Shown here piece after piece: positions 26,190-35,715 of a stretch of DNA of 64,000 bases; position 1 is the first letter of the stretch; each line of letters starts with the position of its first letter. The stretch is from positions 1,116,001-1,180,000 of the forward strand of contig NZ_AP025476.1 in assembly GCF_024347415.1 (NCBI RefSeq), given 5' to 3'. The position numbers and the translations under genes are program-made. This stretch comes from Vibrio crassostreae. GTDB taxonomy: Bacteria > Pseudomonadota > Gammaproteobacteria > Enterobacterales > Vibrionaceae. The notes below the pieces were generated by a model that saw only the letters and a program-made list of their open reading frames with translations, did not search any database and had not been told where the DNA came from.

Positions 26190-26916
26190 TCTCTCTTAAT
26201 GACTATTACTCCTCTCCCTTGAGGGGAGTAATACCCGCTTAAAACATATCTTAATACCCCAAAAATCGGCTTTTTATCTTCATCTTTGGCCGTTTTCTGC
26301 TGCTCATAACTGACATGATTATCATGAAAACCAACGTGTCATTCGAATATCTAATGGGTTGTTGTCTCTAGTGATGTCTTTTGTAAATACCTTTGAAATC
26401 GTATGTGAATTCATAAACTTGATAGCTGTCACACTTTGTTTAATTCGCTCTTTCTAATGTAATCCAACATTGTTGTTTCTACTGCTTGTTTACTTTTCTC
26501 TCTCCCGTTTCCCCTTAATCCTTTTGCCCACATGGCTCGACTCATGTGGCACGCCTATATCGTGCGTCTGAATTGCATCAATTTTCCATATCTCACTTTC
26601 ATAACTGGAAGGTTAGTTTCCAAGTTTGCTTGGTGAGCTTTCAATTTCAACTCCTCATAATGCGCCAAATGTAACAATGTATTTCAAAGTGTAACAATTA
26701 AGTCATATTTTTTGTGTGGTTTTAACCGTGCGGCAATGTTTCGGCTGCGTAGTGTTGTCGTTTTAATTCGGCAGTTTTAACTGTGCTGAGATGGACTTAA
26801 TTCAGTTTCGCTTTGAGATGCGTCGTTTCACATGCTCAACACATAAATATTCTAATGACCATGACAACCAGTACTCGGGCGTTCGTTCTGAGGCTGGATA
26901 ACCATCGAGAAAGTTA
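26190..26916 (+). other. 727-bp gene-free region before the cyo operon
   Basis: I see no gene. Elements present are a weak hairpin ACTCC/GGAGT after the RND gene (26214-26233), a 13-bp palindrome CATGATTATCATG (26314-26326), the hairpin CCACATG/CATGTGG (26528-26549), CCAAG/CTTGG (about 26619-26634), and two TGTAACAAT direct repeats. A long cyo leader or a small RNA is possible. Confidence 0.5.
26670..26698 (+). promoter_or_regulatory. Direct repeat TGTAACAAT x2, 20-bp period
   Basis: Exact 9-mers at 26670-26678 and 26690-26698, two helical turns apart, about 220 bp upstream of cyoA. The spacing suits side-by-side binding of a response-regulator-type activator or repressor; no known box is matched. 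Confidence 0.35.
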
Positions 26917-27813
26917 ATGGAAGCTTCAAGATATAAACGCATTTTATCGAGAGCAAATCTGTCGAGGATTGGTTTGGTGGGAACCGTCCTGATGCTCGAA
27001 GGATGTAACTCCGCATTGCTCGACCCAAAAGGTAGCGTTGGCGTTCAGGAAAAGGAGCTGATTATTACGGCTCTGTTGCTGATGCTGATTGTCGTCATCC
27101 CCGTGATTTTGATGACCATCTACTTTGCCTATAGATACCGCGAAAGTAATACCACAGAAGAGTATGCACCTGACTGGGCGCACTCAACCAAGATCGAAGT
27201 GGTGGTATGGACGATTCCAATCATCATCATCGCGATTCTGGCCACCATCACTTGGCGAACAACACACGAACTGGAGCCCTCCAAACCTCTGGAAAGTGAT
27301 GTGCAACCTATGGTGATCGAAGTGGTCTCTTTGGACTGGAAATGGCTGTTCATCTATCCGGAGCAAAATATTGCGACGGTTAACTATGTTGCGTTCCCGA
27401 AAGATGTACCGGTGACGTTTAAGTTGACTTCAGACAACATCATGAACGCGTTCTTTATTCCGCGTCTTGGTTCGCAGATCTACGCGATGCCGGGAATGGT
27501 GACCAAGTTGAACTTGATTGCTAATCATGAAGGTGACTTCAAAGGTTTTGCATCGAACTACAGTGGTAAAGGGTTCTCTCAAATGAAATTCACCGCATCA
27601 GCCATGGCTGATCAAGTGGCGTTTCTAAACTGGGTGGAAAAAGTGAAAGCTAGCCCAGACCGTATTGAAGATTGGGAGCAGTTCCGTTTATTGGCTGCGC
27701 CAAGTATCGCTGAGCCTGTGACTCTGTTCTCCAGTATCCCACCATTTTTATTCACTGATGTCGTGACCCAGCACCCTGGTTCAATGAACTGTTTGCCGGA
27801 AACCCAAGGATAA
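26917..27813 (+). CDS. cyoA: Cytochrome bo3 quinol oxidase subunit II
   Basis: A 298-residue membrane lipoprotein subunit of the proton-pumping cytochrome bo3 ubiquinol oxidase. The lipobox is LEGC with Cys30, followed by NSALLDPKG exactly as in E. coli CyoA. Two membrane helices (about 48-70 and 92-112) are followed by the periplasmic cupredoxin-like domain. The CuA cysteine ligands of cytochrome c oxidases are absent, as expected for a quinol oxidase. It is the first gene of cyoABCDE. Confidence 0.95.
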   Translation: MEASRYKRILSRANLSRIGLVGTVLMLEGCNSALLDPKGSVGVQEKELIITALLLMLIVVIPVILMTIYFAYRYRESNTTEEYAPDWAHSTKIEVVVWTIPIIIIAILATITWRTTHELEPSKPLESDVQPMVIEVVSLDWKWLFIYPEQNIATVNYVAFPKDVPVTFKLTSDNIMNAFFIPRLGSQIYAMPGMVTKLNLIANHEGDFKGFASNYSGKGFSQMKFTASAMADQVAFLNWVEKVKASPDRIEDWEQFRLLAAPSIAEPVTLFSSIPPFLFTDVVTQHPGSMNCLPETQG

Positions 27814-27818
27814 TCGTC

Positions 27819-29897
27819 ATGTTTGGAAGATTAACTCTAGACTCAATTCCCTACCACGAACCCATTATTTTGTTCACGTTAACCATGATCGCTTTAGTGG
27901 GTGGTTTAGTGGTGTATGCGGTAACAAAAGCCGGTAAGTGGCAATACCTTTGGAATGAATGGTTTACTTCTGTAGACCACAAAAAATTGGGCTTCATGTA
28001 CATTGCGGTCGCGATGGTGATGTTAGTTCGTGGCTTTGCCGATGCCGTCATGATGCGTAGTCAGCAATTGCTTTCTGCAGCGGGTGAGACCGGCTACTTA
28101 CCGCCACATCACTATGACCAGATCTTCACGGCTCACGGCGTGATCATGATTTTCTTCGTCGCGATGCCTTTGGTTATCGGTTTGATGAACATCATTGTGC
28201 CGCTGCAAATTGGTGCTCGTGATGTTGCGTTCCCTTATCTGAATAACCTGAGCTTCTGGCTGTTTGTGGTGGGTATCATCCTAACCAACATGTCACTGGG
28301 CTTAGGTGAATTTGGCCGTACGGGTTGGTTGGCGTATCCGCCGCTTTCTGGCATTGAGGCCAGCCCGGGAGTCGGGGTCGATTATTGGATATGGGCGCTG
28401 CAAATATCCGGTGTGGGTACCACATTAACGGGTGTGAACTTCTTCGCGACTATTTTGCGCATGCGTACTCCGTCTATGCCAATGATGAAGATGCCAGTAT
28501 TCACGTGGGCGTCTCTGTGTGCCAACATCCTGATCATCATCTCTTTCCCAATCCTAACGGTCACCATCGCGCTACTGACTTTGGATAGATACATCGGCAC
28601 GCACTTCTTCACCAATGACCTTGGTGGCAACGTGATGATGTATGTGAACCTGATTTGGGCATGGGGACACCCTGAAGTGTACATCCTGATCTTGCCTATC
28701 TTCGGTGTGTTCTCTGAAGTGACTGCAACCTTCTCTCGTAAAAAACTGTTTGGTTATACCTCGCTGGTATGGGCGACGGTAGCGATCACTATTTTAGCGT
28801 TTGTGGTTTGGCTACATCACTTCTTTACCATGGGTTCTGGCGCCAATGTGAATGCCTTCTTCGGCATCGCGACCATGATTATCTCTATCCCAACCGGGGT
28901 TAAGATCTTCAACTGGCTATTCACCATGTACAAAGGACGCATCCGCTTTACCACGCCAATGATGTGGACGGTCGGTTTCCTAATCACCTTTACCGTTGGT
29001 GGTATGACGGGCGTGTTGATGGCGGTACCGGGCGCAGATTTCATTCTGCATAACTCGGTATTCCTGATTGCGCACTTCCACAACGTAATCATTGGTGGCG
29101 TTGTCTTCGGTTGTTTTGCTGCGATTGGTTACTGGTTCCCGAAAGCGACCGGTTTCACTCTGAACGAGCTTTGGGGCAAACGCGCATTCTACTGCTGGAT
29201 CATCGGTTTCTTGATGGCGTTCTTGCCGCTTTACGCTCTGGGCTTTATGGGCATGACGCGTCGTTTGAGCCAAGACATCAACCCTGAGTTCTTCCCTCTA
29301 CTGGCGGTTGCGGCTGCAGGTACAGGCGTAATTGCGATGGGTGTGGTGTGTCAGTTCGTTCAGATTTACGTGAGTGTTCGTGACCGCGACCAAAACCGAG
29401 ATCTAACCGGTGACCCGTGGGGCGGACGCACATTCGAATGGGCAACGTCTTCACCACCGCCGTTCTACAACTTTGCAAAACTGCCTAAGGGCGATGAGAT
29501 CGATTCGTTCTGGTATCAAAAGCAAAGTGGTGAGTTTGACCCGACTCAGGAAGAAGAATACGAACGTATTCACATGCCGAAGAACACACCGACAGGTATT
29601 TATGTGTCTGCATGGGCGTTGGCATTTGGCTTCGCAATGATCTGGTACATCTGGTGGCTAGCAGCTGCAAGCTTAGTGGGTATCGTGGTGACGTGTATTC
29701 AACACAGCTACAACGACGATGTGGACTACTACGTGGAAGTTGAAGAGATCAAAGCGATTGAAGCGGCTCGACGTGCACAGCTTGAAGAAGCGAAGAAACA
29801 GTCAGTGAAAGGCGACAACTCTGGTCGTGGTAACAGCGCTGACGGTGACAGTGATAACAACAATAAAGATGACTTGGAGACGACGTATGCAAGCTAA
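27819..29897 (+). CDS. cyoB: Cytochrome bo3 quinol oxidase subunit I
   Basis: The catalytic subunit holding heme b and the heme o3-CuB centre. It has 692 residues (E. coli 663). The ubiquinone-site residues are conserved in [12 protein letters not shown] and [25 protein letters not shown] carries the CuB histidine and the cross-linked tyrosine, [10 protein letters not shown] the two CuB histidines, and [13 protein letters not shown] the heme ligands. The C-terminus has an extra acidic, Asn/Gly-rich tail of about 30 residues absent from E. coli. It starts 5 bp after cyoA and overlaps cyoC by 11 bp. Confidence 0.96.
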   Translation: MFGRLTLDSIPYHEPIILFTLTMIALVGGLVVYAVTKAGKWQYLWNEWFTSVDHKKLGFMYIAVAMVMLVRGFADAVMMRSQQLLSAAGETGYLPPHHYDQIFTAHGVIMIFFVAMPLVIGLMNIIVPLQIGARDVAFPYLNNLSFWLFVVGIILTNMSLGLGEFGRTGWLAYPPLSGIEASPGVGVDYWIWALQISGVGTTLTGVNFFATILRMRTPSMPMMKMPVFTWASLCANILIIISFPILTVTIALLTLDRYIGTHFFTNDLGGNVMMYVNLIWAWGHPEVYILILPIFGVFSEVTATFSRKKLFGYTSLVWATVAITILAFVVWLHHFFTMGSGANVNAFFGIATMIISIPTGVKIFNWLFTMYKGRIRFTTPMMWTVGFLITFTVGGMTGVLMAVPGADFILHNSVFLIAHFHNVIIGGVVFGCFAAIGYWFPKATGFTLNELWGKRAFYCWIIGFLMAFLPLYALGFMGMTRRLSQDINPEFFPLLAVAAAGTGVIAMGVVCQFVQIYVSVRDRDQNRDLTGDPWGGRTFEWATSSPPPFYNFAKLPKGDEIDSFWYQKQSGEFDPTQEEEYERIHMPKNTPTGIYVSAWALAFGFAMIWYIWWLAAASLVGIVVTCIQHSYNDDVDYYVEVEEIKAIEAARRAQLEEAKKQSVKGDNSGRGNSADGDSDNNNKDDLETTYAS

Positions 29898-30504
29898 TAC
29901 TCCGTCACACACTTATGATCTTGCACACTCGCATGATCATCACCACGAAGCTGCGGGCAACAAGCTGTTTGGCTTCTGGGTTTACTTGATGAGTGACTGT
30001 GTCCTGTTTGCCACGCTTTTCGCGACTTATGCCGTGCTTGAGAGTGGATCAATTGCAGGGCCGACAGGCAAAGACATCTTTGAACTGCCGTTCGTGTTTG
30101 TCGAAACCATGATGCTGTTGTTCAGTAGTATCACCTTTGGCTTTGGCATGATTGCAATGAAGCGTAAAGACGTTACCGGACTTAAGCGATGGATAAAAGT
30201 CACTTTCGTATTGGGTTTAGCCTTTATCTGTATGGAAGTGTATGAGTTCCATCACTTGATTGCAGAAGGCTATGGCCCTCAAGAAAGCGCATTCCTTTCT
30301 GCGTTCTTTACCTTGGTTGGCACACACGGTTTGCACGTAACGTTCGGTCTGATTTGGATGGCGGTGGCGTATCACCAGCTTTCAACCAAAGGCTTGAACG
30401 ATAACATGTCGATGCGTTTCCAGTGCTTAAGCCTGTTCTGGCATTTCCTTGATATCGTTTGGATTTGCGTATTTACCATCGTGTACTTAATGGGGGTGAT
30501 GTAA
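29887..30504 (+). CDS. cyoC: Cytochrome bo3 quinol oxidase subunit III
   Basis: A 205-residue, five-helix subunit III of the heme-copper oxidase, thought to stabilise the complex. The cytosolic N-terminus is histidine-rich (HSHDHHHEA). Helices include [20 protein letters not shown] and [20 protein letters not shown]. The start at 29887 follows GGAGA and overlaps the end of cyoB, giving translational coupling. The open frame runs further upstream inside cyoB in another phase. Confidence 0.94.
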   Translation: MQANTPSHTYDLAHSHDHHHEAAGNKLFGFWVYLMSDCVLFATLFATYAVLESGSIAGPTGKDIFELPFVFVETMMLLFSSITFGFGMIAMKRKDVTGLKRWIKVTFVLGLAFICMEVYEFHHLIAEGYGPQESAFLSAFFTLVGTHGLHVTFGLIWMAVAYHQLSTKGLNDNMSMRFQCLSLFWHFLDIVWICVFTIVYLMGVM

Positions 30505-30815
30505 TGGAACAGCATCTAGACAGCGGTGCAACGGATTATGTGAAAGGCTTTATCGCGTCACTAATTCTGACCATTATTCCGTTCTACATTGTGTGGTCAC
30601 ATGCGCTACCAAGCACGGAAACTTACGTGATCTTGTTCGGTTGTGCGCTGGTGCAAATCTTTGTGCACTTTAAGTACTTCTTACATATGGAAGCGAAATC
30701 TTCCGATGGGCGTTGGAACTTGGTGTCACTGATGTTTACTGCCATTGTTGTATTGATTCTTATCGCTGGCTCGGTATGGATCATCTACAACATGAACGTC
30801 AACATGAAGTTGTAG
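30504..30815 (+). CDS. cyoD: Cytochrome bo3 quinol oxidase subunit IV
   Basis: A 103-residue three-helix subunit IV, an assembly factor for the CuB site. DYVKGFIASLILTIIPFYIV, VQIFVHFKYFLHM and LMFTAIVVLILIAGSVWII match the family. The ATG at 30504 shares its first base with the cyoC stop (TAATG), a coupled start. The upstream in-frame Met inside cyoC is not used. Confidence 0.94.
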   Translation: MEQHLDSGATDYVKGFIASLILTIIPFYIVWSHALPSTETYVILFGCALVQIFVHFKYFLHMEAKSSDGRWNLVSLMFTAIVVLILIAGSVWIIYNMNVNMKL

Positions 30816-30823
30816 GCTAGGGT

Positions 30824-31693
30824 ATGCTGAAAAGTTATTTGTCTATTACCAAACCGGGCATCATTTTCGGCAACCTGATTTCTGTTGCGGCGGGGTTCTT
30901 CCTCGCTGCAAAAACAGAACCAGCCAGTGCGATGTTGTTACTGACAACGTTAGCGGGTGTAGGGCTTGTGATTGCATCAGGTTGTGTGGTGAACAACATC
31001 TTTGACCGAGATATTGACCAGAAAATGAAACGTACCCAGAACCGTGAATTGGTTCAGGGTAACATCAACACAGACGTGGCATTTATCTATGCGTTAGTCA
31101 TGTTGTTGGCAGGCACGGCGTTGCTGTTTCAATTCGTTAATCCGATGTCTGCGGTTGTGGTGTTGCTTGGCTATGTGTTTTACGTCTTTTTCTACACCAT
31201 GTGGTACAAGCGTAATTCCGTTTATGGCACCTTAGTCGGCAGTATTTCTGGCGCGGTACCGCCACTGGTTGGCTACCTTGGTGTCACGAACTACCTGAGC
31301 TTAGAAGCCGTTCTATTGTTCATCATGTTCTGTTTATGGCAGATGCCACACTCGTATGCGATTGCGATGTTCCGTATTCAAGATTACCGCGATGCAGGCA
31401 TTCCTGTGTTACCGGTCAAAGAGGGTGTCGACAAAGCACATCAGCACATGAAAGCGTATGTCGTAGCGTTTGGCGCCGTTGCTCTGGGGCTATTTTTGCT
31501 CGGAGAAGCGGGTTATGAATACCTAGCGGTGTCGGCGGCCGTTTGCTTTATGTGGACCAAAGTGACGTTCCGAAAAGTCGATTGCCTCAACTACATTCAG
31601 TGGTCAAAGACCGTGTTTAAGGTGTCCCTGCTGGTGGTAATGAGCATCAGTGGTGTGCTGGGACTGGAGTTGATTCCACTGCCTTTTTCGTAA
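30824..31693 (+). CDS. cyoE: Protoheme IX farnesyltransferase (heme O synthase)
   Basis: A 289-residue UbiA-family prenyltransferase that converts heme B to heme O for the oxidase. Two aspartate motifs are visible: VVNNIFDRDIDQKMKRTQNR and RIQDYRDAGIPVLP. About nine membrane segments. It is the last gene of the cyo operon (8 bp after cyoD) and ends at a terminator. Confidence 0.95.
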   Translation: MLKSYLSITKPGIIFGNLISVAAGFFLAAKTEPASAMLLLTTLAGVGLVIASGCVVNNIFDRDIDQKMKRTQNRELVQGNINTDVAFIYALVMLLAGTALLFQFVNPMSAVVVLLGYVFYVFFYTMWYKRNSVYGTLVGSISGAVPPLVGYLGVTNYLSLEAVLLFIMFCLWQMPHSYAIAMFRIQDYRDAGIPVLPVKEGVDKAHQHMKAYVVAFGAVALGLFLLGEAGYEYLAVSAAVCFMWTKVTFRKVDCLNYIQWSKTVFKVSLLVVMSISGVLGLELIPLPFS

Positions 31694-31737
31694 GGTTGGA
31701 ACAAGATTAACCTATCAAGCAGTTCGCACCAATAATA

Positions 31738-31766
31738 TAAATACCCCGACGAGCGGGGTATTTTTG
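31738..31766. terminator. Bidirectional terminator after cyoE
   Basis: AATACCCCG-ACGAG-CGGGGTATT with T-run. It faces the convergent HlyD-type gene as well. Confidence 0.85.
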
Positions 31767-31800
31767 TTTGTCTTCTATTCAACTCTTACGTGTAGCTTGT

Positions 31801-32790
31801 TTACCAAGCGCCTAGGTAAGACTTGTACGATTGTAGACGAACGGTTGCTGCGCCAATCACGTCAATGAAGCCCCAGAATGGATGCGGCTTTTCTGCTGAA
31901 ATCCAAGCCGAACCCGCTGCGCCGATCGGGATGTTGTAACCTTCTGGTTCAAATATCTCGAGTACGATAGTACGGCCTAAGCCATTGCCATTTTGCACTA
32001 CGTGTTGGCCAACGCTTTGTGGTCCTTGAAGTGGCGAAATACTTGCTTCACCTGTACCCGCGGTAAAACTGTGTACCTTTGCTCGGAACACGTGGCCCGG
32101 ATAAGCGTCTACAAAAAACTCAGCGAAATCGCCCACCTGGACATAGCCATACGTTTGGTCTGAAATACGCATCTCTAAGAACTTTTTGCTGGTGTTGTAA
32201 AGGTGCATGTTGCCCATGACAGAACCTTCCGCAATGTTCACGATAGAGACTTGGCCATCAAATTCAGCTCGGATGGTTTTTTTCTCTTGTGCCCAGTTAA
32301 CTTTCTGCAAGTCGGCTTCTAATGAGGTCAGCTCAGCGTGCATGACACGCAGGTCTGAGTTGTATTTTTCAACGTCACGCATGTTGAAGATCTCTGGCGA
32401 TGTTTCTGCGCGGTCTAAGTCGCGAGTCATCTGTTTGATTTCTTCTTCTTTCTGCACGATAGAAGATTCGATCTTCGCTTTGTCTGCGGCAGAATCGATA
32501 TCAACGAGTGTGTAGATGATGTCGCCTTCTTTCACCATTTGGTTGTGGTCGACAAACACTTTATCGATCTGTTGACCAAAGATTGGAGACATCACTGCAT
32601 GTGGTGCTTTCACTGTCGATGAGTTGGTCATATCAACCGGTGCCCACAGGCGAGATACGATAGCCAATAATCCAAGAATCACAGCACCGCCAATGGCAGC
32701 CCAAGTGTAGTTCTTAATCGTCTTCTTTAATGCGCCAGTCGCAAATAGGGACCATACAATCAGAATGTATGGAATCATCATCTCTTTCAT
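31801..32790 (-). CDS. HlyD-family membrane fusion protein
   Basis: A 329-residue inner-membrane-anchored HlyD/EmrA-type adaptor. One N-terminal membrane helix (about 30-50) is followed by a lipoyl half near SPIFGQQIDKVFVDHNQMVKE, a coiled-coil hairpin (about 98-165), the second half at RAEFDGQVSIVNIAEGSV and a beta-barrel. It overlaps the upstream membrane-protein gene by one base (TAATG), so the two are translationally coupled. The pairing resembles E. coli yiaVW. The exported substrate is unknown. Confidence 0.82.
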   Translation of the reverse strand: MKEMMIPYILIVWSLFATGALKKTIKNYTWAAIGGAVILGLLAIVSRLWAPVDMTNSSTVKAPHAVMSPIFGQQIDKVFVDHNQMVKEGDIIYTLVDIDSAADKAKIESSIVQKEEEIKQMTRDLDRAETSPEIFNMRDVEKYNSDLRVMHAELTSLEADLQKVNWAQEKKTIRAEFDGQVSIVNIAEGSVMGNMHLYNTSKKFLEMRISDQTYGYVQVGDFAEFFVDAYPGHVFRAKVHSFTAGTGEASISPLQGPQSVGQHVVQNGNGLGRTIVLEIFEPEGYNIPIGAAGSAWISAEKPHPFWGFIDVIGAATVRLQSYKSYLGAW

Positions 32791-33410
32791 TATGCGGCCT
32801 CGTGTTTGGTTGGTGCCTGCTCAGACGTTGCTTTTTCTGTCGCTTGTGTGTCGATTGCTGTTTGTTCGTCAGTGACATTTTGTTCATCACTTGCCTTGGA
32901 CGAACCTTTAGTTTTTACAGCCTCATTACTAGAAGGCTCATTTTCGGAAGACTTAGGTTGAATACCACGACGAATCACGTCGCTGATCGACTGACCAATG
33001 TGTTTCCAGTTAGCAAGGGCGATAACCAAAGCGATAACCCAGAAGGTTTTGCTAATGAATAGGCCACAAAGAGAGAGTGCGAAGACGATTTGAACGTGTG
33101 CACTTTTATGTTCTTTTGCTTTATGAACACCCAACTCATGGACTTGCCACATGCCATATATCGCAGCAAGAACAACAGCGAGCGTTACTGAGAATAGGTA
33201 GCCAGAGAAGAACTCGGTTTGAAAGAAGTTCATCATCATTTCGTTCGGGTGGTTATTGAACTGAGAAAGATCGATGTCTTTGGAGTGGATTTTACCCATT
33301 GGAGCCAGTGCCCACGCACCCGCTAGCATGAGTGCCATAAATAGACAGAATTTGATGAGAACCATCGCGACGGCCCCAACTTTCTGCAGAACAATTTTAA
33401 GAAATTTCAT
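32790..33410 (-). CDS. Inner-membrane protein partner of HlyD-type adaptor
   Basis: A 206-residue protein with three or four membrane helices in the first 140 residues (VLIKFCLFMALMLAGAWALA, YLFSVTLAVVLAAIYGMW, IVFALSLCGLFI, TFWVIALVIALA). A highly polar Ser/Glu/Lys/Thr-rich cytosolic tail of about 65 residues (repeated TEKAT/SEQ-like words) follows. It may correspond to the YiaW/DUF3302 partner of YiaV, but it is twice as long. AAGGAGAGAG lies upstream of the ATG. Confidence 0.7.
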   Translation of the reverse strand: MKFLKIVLQKVGAVAMVLIKFCLFMALMLAGAWALAPMGKIHSKDIDLSQFNNHPNEMMMNFFQTEFFSGYLFSVTLAVVLAAIYGMWQVHELGVHKAKEHKSAHVQIVFALSLCGLFISKTFWVIALVIALANWKHIGQSISDVIRRGIQPKSSENEPSSNEAVKTKGSSKASDEQNVTDEQTAIDTQATEKATSEQAPTKHEAA

Positions 33411-34184
33411 ATCTCAACCTAAATAAGGAGAGAGAAATTGCAGCCTTGGTACAAGACTTTTAGATGACATCTGAAAGAGGTGTTGAACTCACGTAACCGT
33501 ATAGACCTACGGAGTCAAAAGTACTAGATGACAATTAAAAATCGCTTTGACCACGTAGACAACGCATTCTCGCGAATAGAGTGTTAAAAACACCTGGCGA
33601 AATCATTCTTAAGTAACGTCTACCATTGATAGGTTCGTTTGCTGCATTGGGTTTTAAGGCCGTCGTCCGTGATGTGTGCAACACCATCATCTACACATTT
33701 TTAGGTTTTCTGTTTAGGTTAAGAATTGATTTGTTGGCGAAATAATAGGAAGTGTAACTGGTGCTATCTACGCATTATTGCGATATTGAATTATCGTAAT
33801 TACGATGAATTGAGTGGTTGTTTAAAGGTGAGGTGGGTTTATTTGAACAGGCTCAAACTCGGCTTATAAAATATGTCTATTTAATTAGCCTGGATCATAG
33901 AAGTGGCTATAAAAGTATCAATAAGGCAGGTGAGAAATATTGAATACTCCGACCAGTCTAAGTGGGATTTTAATGGATTAAGCGTTACTGGCACAGCGAA
34001 GAGCGTTAGATTCCAACCTGGTGAATGTGGCAGCTATTCGAAAGAGTGAGTTGTTCTGCCATTTCTGCTCTTTACCATATGGTGCTTCCTTCTCAGTTTT
34101 GTTTCCTCAATGAGCATCTGTCGTTTCATTCTATCGGTTTTACGATAAGATAATTAAATCTATCGCCTAAATGAGCACTGAACC
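33411..34184. other. 774-bp gene-free divergent region
   Basis: No credible gene is seen. It separates the HlyD-type unit (minus) from a LysR gene (plus). Elements: a 14-bp palindrome ATCGTAATTACGAT (33793-33806), and CGATA...TATCG (34143-34165) with inner AGAT/ATCT close to the LysR start, a possible autoregulatory site. The length leaves room for a small RNA. Confidence 0.45.
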
Positions 34185-35120
34185 ATGAGTAATGACATTC
34201 CGAATTTTAACTTATTGGCTGTGTTTTCTGCGGTGATGGAGCAGGGCAGTTTGAGTAAGGCTGCCGATCATTTAAATACCAATCAATCGACGATCAGCAC
34301 TGCGCTCGGCCGACTGAAAAATGAAATTGGCCAAGAGTTGTTTGTACGTAGTGGGCGAGGGGTTGTGCCTACCGCGTATTCGCAAAGCCTGTATGAGCAA
34401 ATCAAAGCGCCAATAAACGAGCTCAACGGCGTGTTTCAGGGTATGGCAGGGTTTGATGAAGCGAGCACGGAGCGCAGGTTTGTGGCTTCGGTTCCCGAGC
34501 ATTTAAAGTGGATGTTGCTCGATCGATTTTCTCAGTTACCCAATCAAGGCTTGTCTCTTGAGGTGTATGATCAACCGGATAGTGATGATCAAGTCCATGA
34601 GGATCTATTAACTCAGAAGTTTGATTTGATGATCGACATTGTGTTGCCTGAGCATCCAAGCATGATGAGCGAAAAGCTCTACGACAGTGAGTTTGTGATC
34701 GTTTGCCGAAATGGACATCCTAGGATCAAAGGTGAGATCACCGAGGCGCAATATCTGAGTGAGCAACATGCGGTTTTGGCCAGAACACGTCGCCAAGTAA
34801 GAAGTTTGACTCACTATACTTCGTTAGACTTATCCTCGCGTAAGATTGTAATCCACGGCAGCTCTATGGCCAGTAATCTCATGCTGTGTAGCCAGACTGA
34901 TTACATCACAGTTGCTCCGCTTTCTATGGCGATCCAGTTTCAGGAGCGTCTTGGTTTGCAGTTGTTCAAACCGCCTTTCGATTACCAACCTATCTCTCAT
35001 TATCTTATCTGGTTGAAAAAGCAGAACACCGACCCGGCACATAAGTGGTTCAGAGAGCAGATCATTAATACGACTAATGACATGTCTAAATCGCTAAACA
35101 GTTGGCGCTCCGCTTTCTGA
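34185..35120 (+). CDS. LysR-family transcriptional regulator
   Basis: A 311-residue LysR regulator. The winged helix contains FSAVMEQGSLSKAADHLNTN and QSTISTALGRLKNEIGQELFVR. The effector domain starts near residue 95. It lies upstream of gloA-nemA on the same strand with 203 bp between, so it is a candidate regulator of that detoxification operon and perhaps of the VOC gene with the same upstream dyad. The target assignment is inference. Confidence 0.87.
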   Translation: MSNDIPNFNLLAVFSAVMEQGSLSKAADHLNTNQSTISTALGRLKNEIGQELFVRSGRGVVPTAYSQSLYEQIKAPINELNGVFQGMAGFDEASTERRFVASVPEHLKWMLLDRFSQLPNQGLSLEVYDQPDSDDQVHEDLLTQKFDLMIDIVLPEHPSMMSEKLYDSEFVIVCRNGHPRIKGEITEAQYLSEQHAVLARTRRQVRSLTHYTSLDLSSRKIVIHGSSMASNLMLCSQTDYITVAPLSMAIQFQERLGLQLFKPPFDYQPISHYLIWLKKQNTDPAHKWFREQIINTTNDMSKSLNSWRSAF

Positions 35121-35191
35121 TTGTCGCCCTATTTTTGTTTGCCAAATATCTCCATAACAAACCATCTGTATCAGGCACGTCATAACAAAAA

Positions 35192-35218
35192 ATTATCACA
35201 ATGAGAATTTATGATAAT
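35192..35218 (+). promoter_or_regulatory. Dyad ATTATCA-N13-TGATAAT upstream of gloA
   Basis: Same 7-bp arms, same 13-bp spacer length and same AATTTATGATAATTTCA right side as 5088-5114. It lies 106 bp before the gloA start. Confidence 0.55.
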
Positions 35219-35323
35219 TTCATTTATTTGCTGTCGAATCGTATATTAACCCTAACAAAGAAGTGGATAACCTCCGCTCACGATTATATCGGCTCAGGTT
35301 GCTGGGCTTAAAAAGGGTGAAAT

Positions 35324-35701
35324 ATGAAATTCCTACACACAATGATCCGAGTTGCTGATTTAGAAAAGTCTATTGAGTTCTACACCAAAGTTTTGGGTAT
35401 GAAAGAACTTGAGCGCCACGTAAATAACGATTACCGCTACACATTGGTTTTTGTTGGTTACGAGCAAGGTGGCACAACCATCGAGCTGACTTACAACTGG
35501 GATACCAACGAATACGAAATGGGCAATGCATTTGGCCATTTGGCATTGGGTGTAGAAGATATTTACGCGGCATGTGACAAGATTAAATCGTTGGGTGGCA
35601 ATGTGACTCGTGAAGCGGGTCCTGTAAAAGGTGGTTCAACACACATCGCTTTTATCACTGACCCAGACGGCTACCAAATCGAACTGATTCAACTAGGTTA
35701 A
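35324..35701 (+). CDS. gloA: Lactoylglutathione lyase (glyoxalase I)
   Basis: A 125-residue glyoxalase I, isomerising the methylglyoxal-glutathione hemithioacetal to lactoylglutathione. The metal ligands His5, Glu54, His72 and Glu120 are in place. The sequence is close to E. coli GloA ([41 protein letters not shown]). The bacterial short form normally uses Ni2+. nemA starts 14 bp downstream, so they form an operon. E. coli has the same pairing in nemRA-gloA, in the other order. Confidence 0.95.
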   Translation: MKFLHTMIRVADLEKSIEFYTKVLGMKELERHVNNDYRYTLVFVGYEQGGTTIELTYNWDTNEYEMGNAFGHLALGVEDIYAACDKIKSLGGNVTREAGPVKGGSTHIAFITDPDGYQIELIQLG

Positions 35702-35715
35702 TCGAGGAAATGACA

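Noticed and set aside
26214..26233. Strong terminator after the RND gene
   Set aside because: A hairpin exists but is not followed by a U-run, so it was not listed as a terminator.
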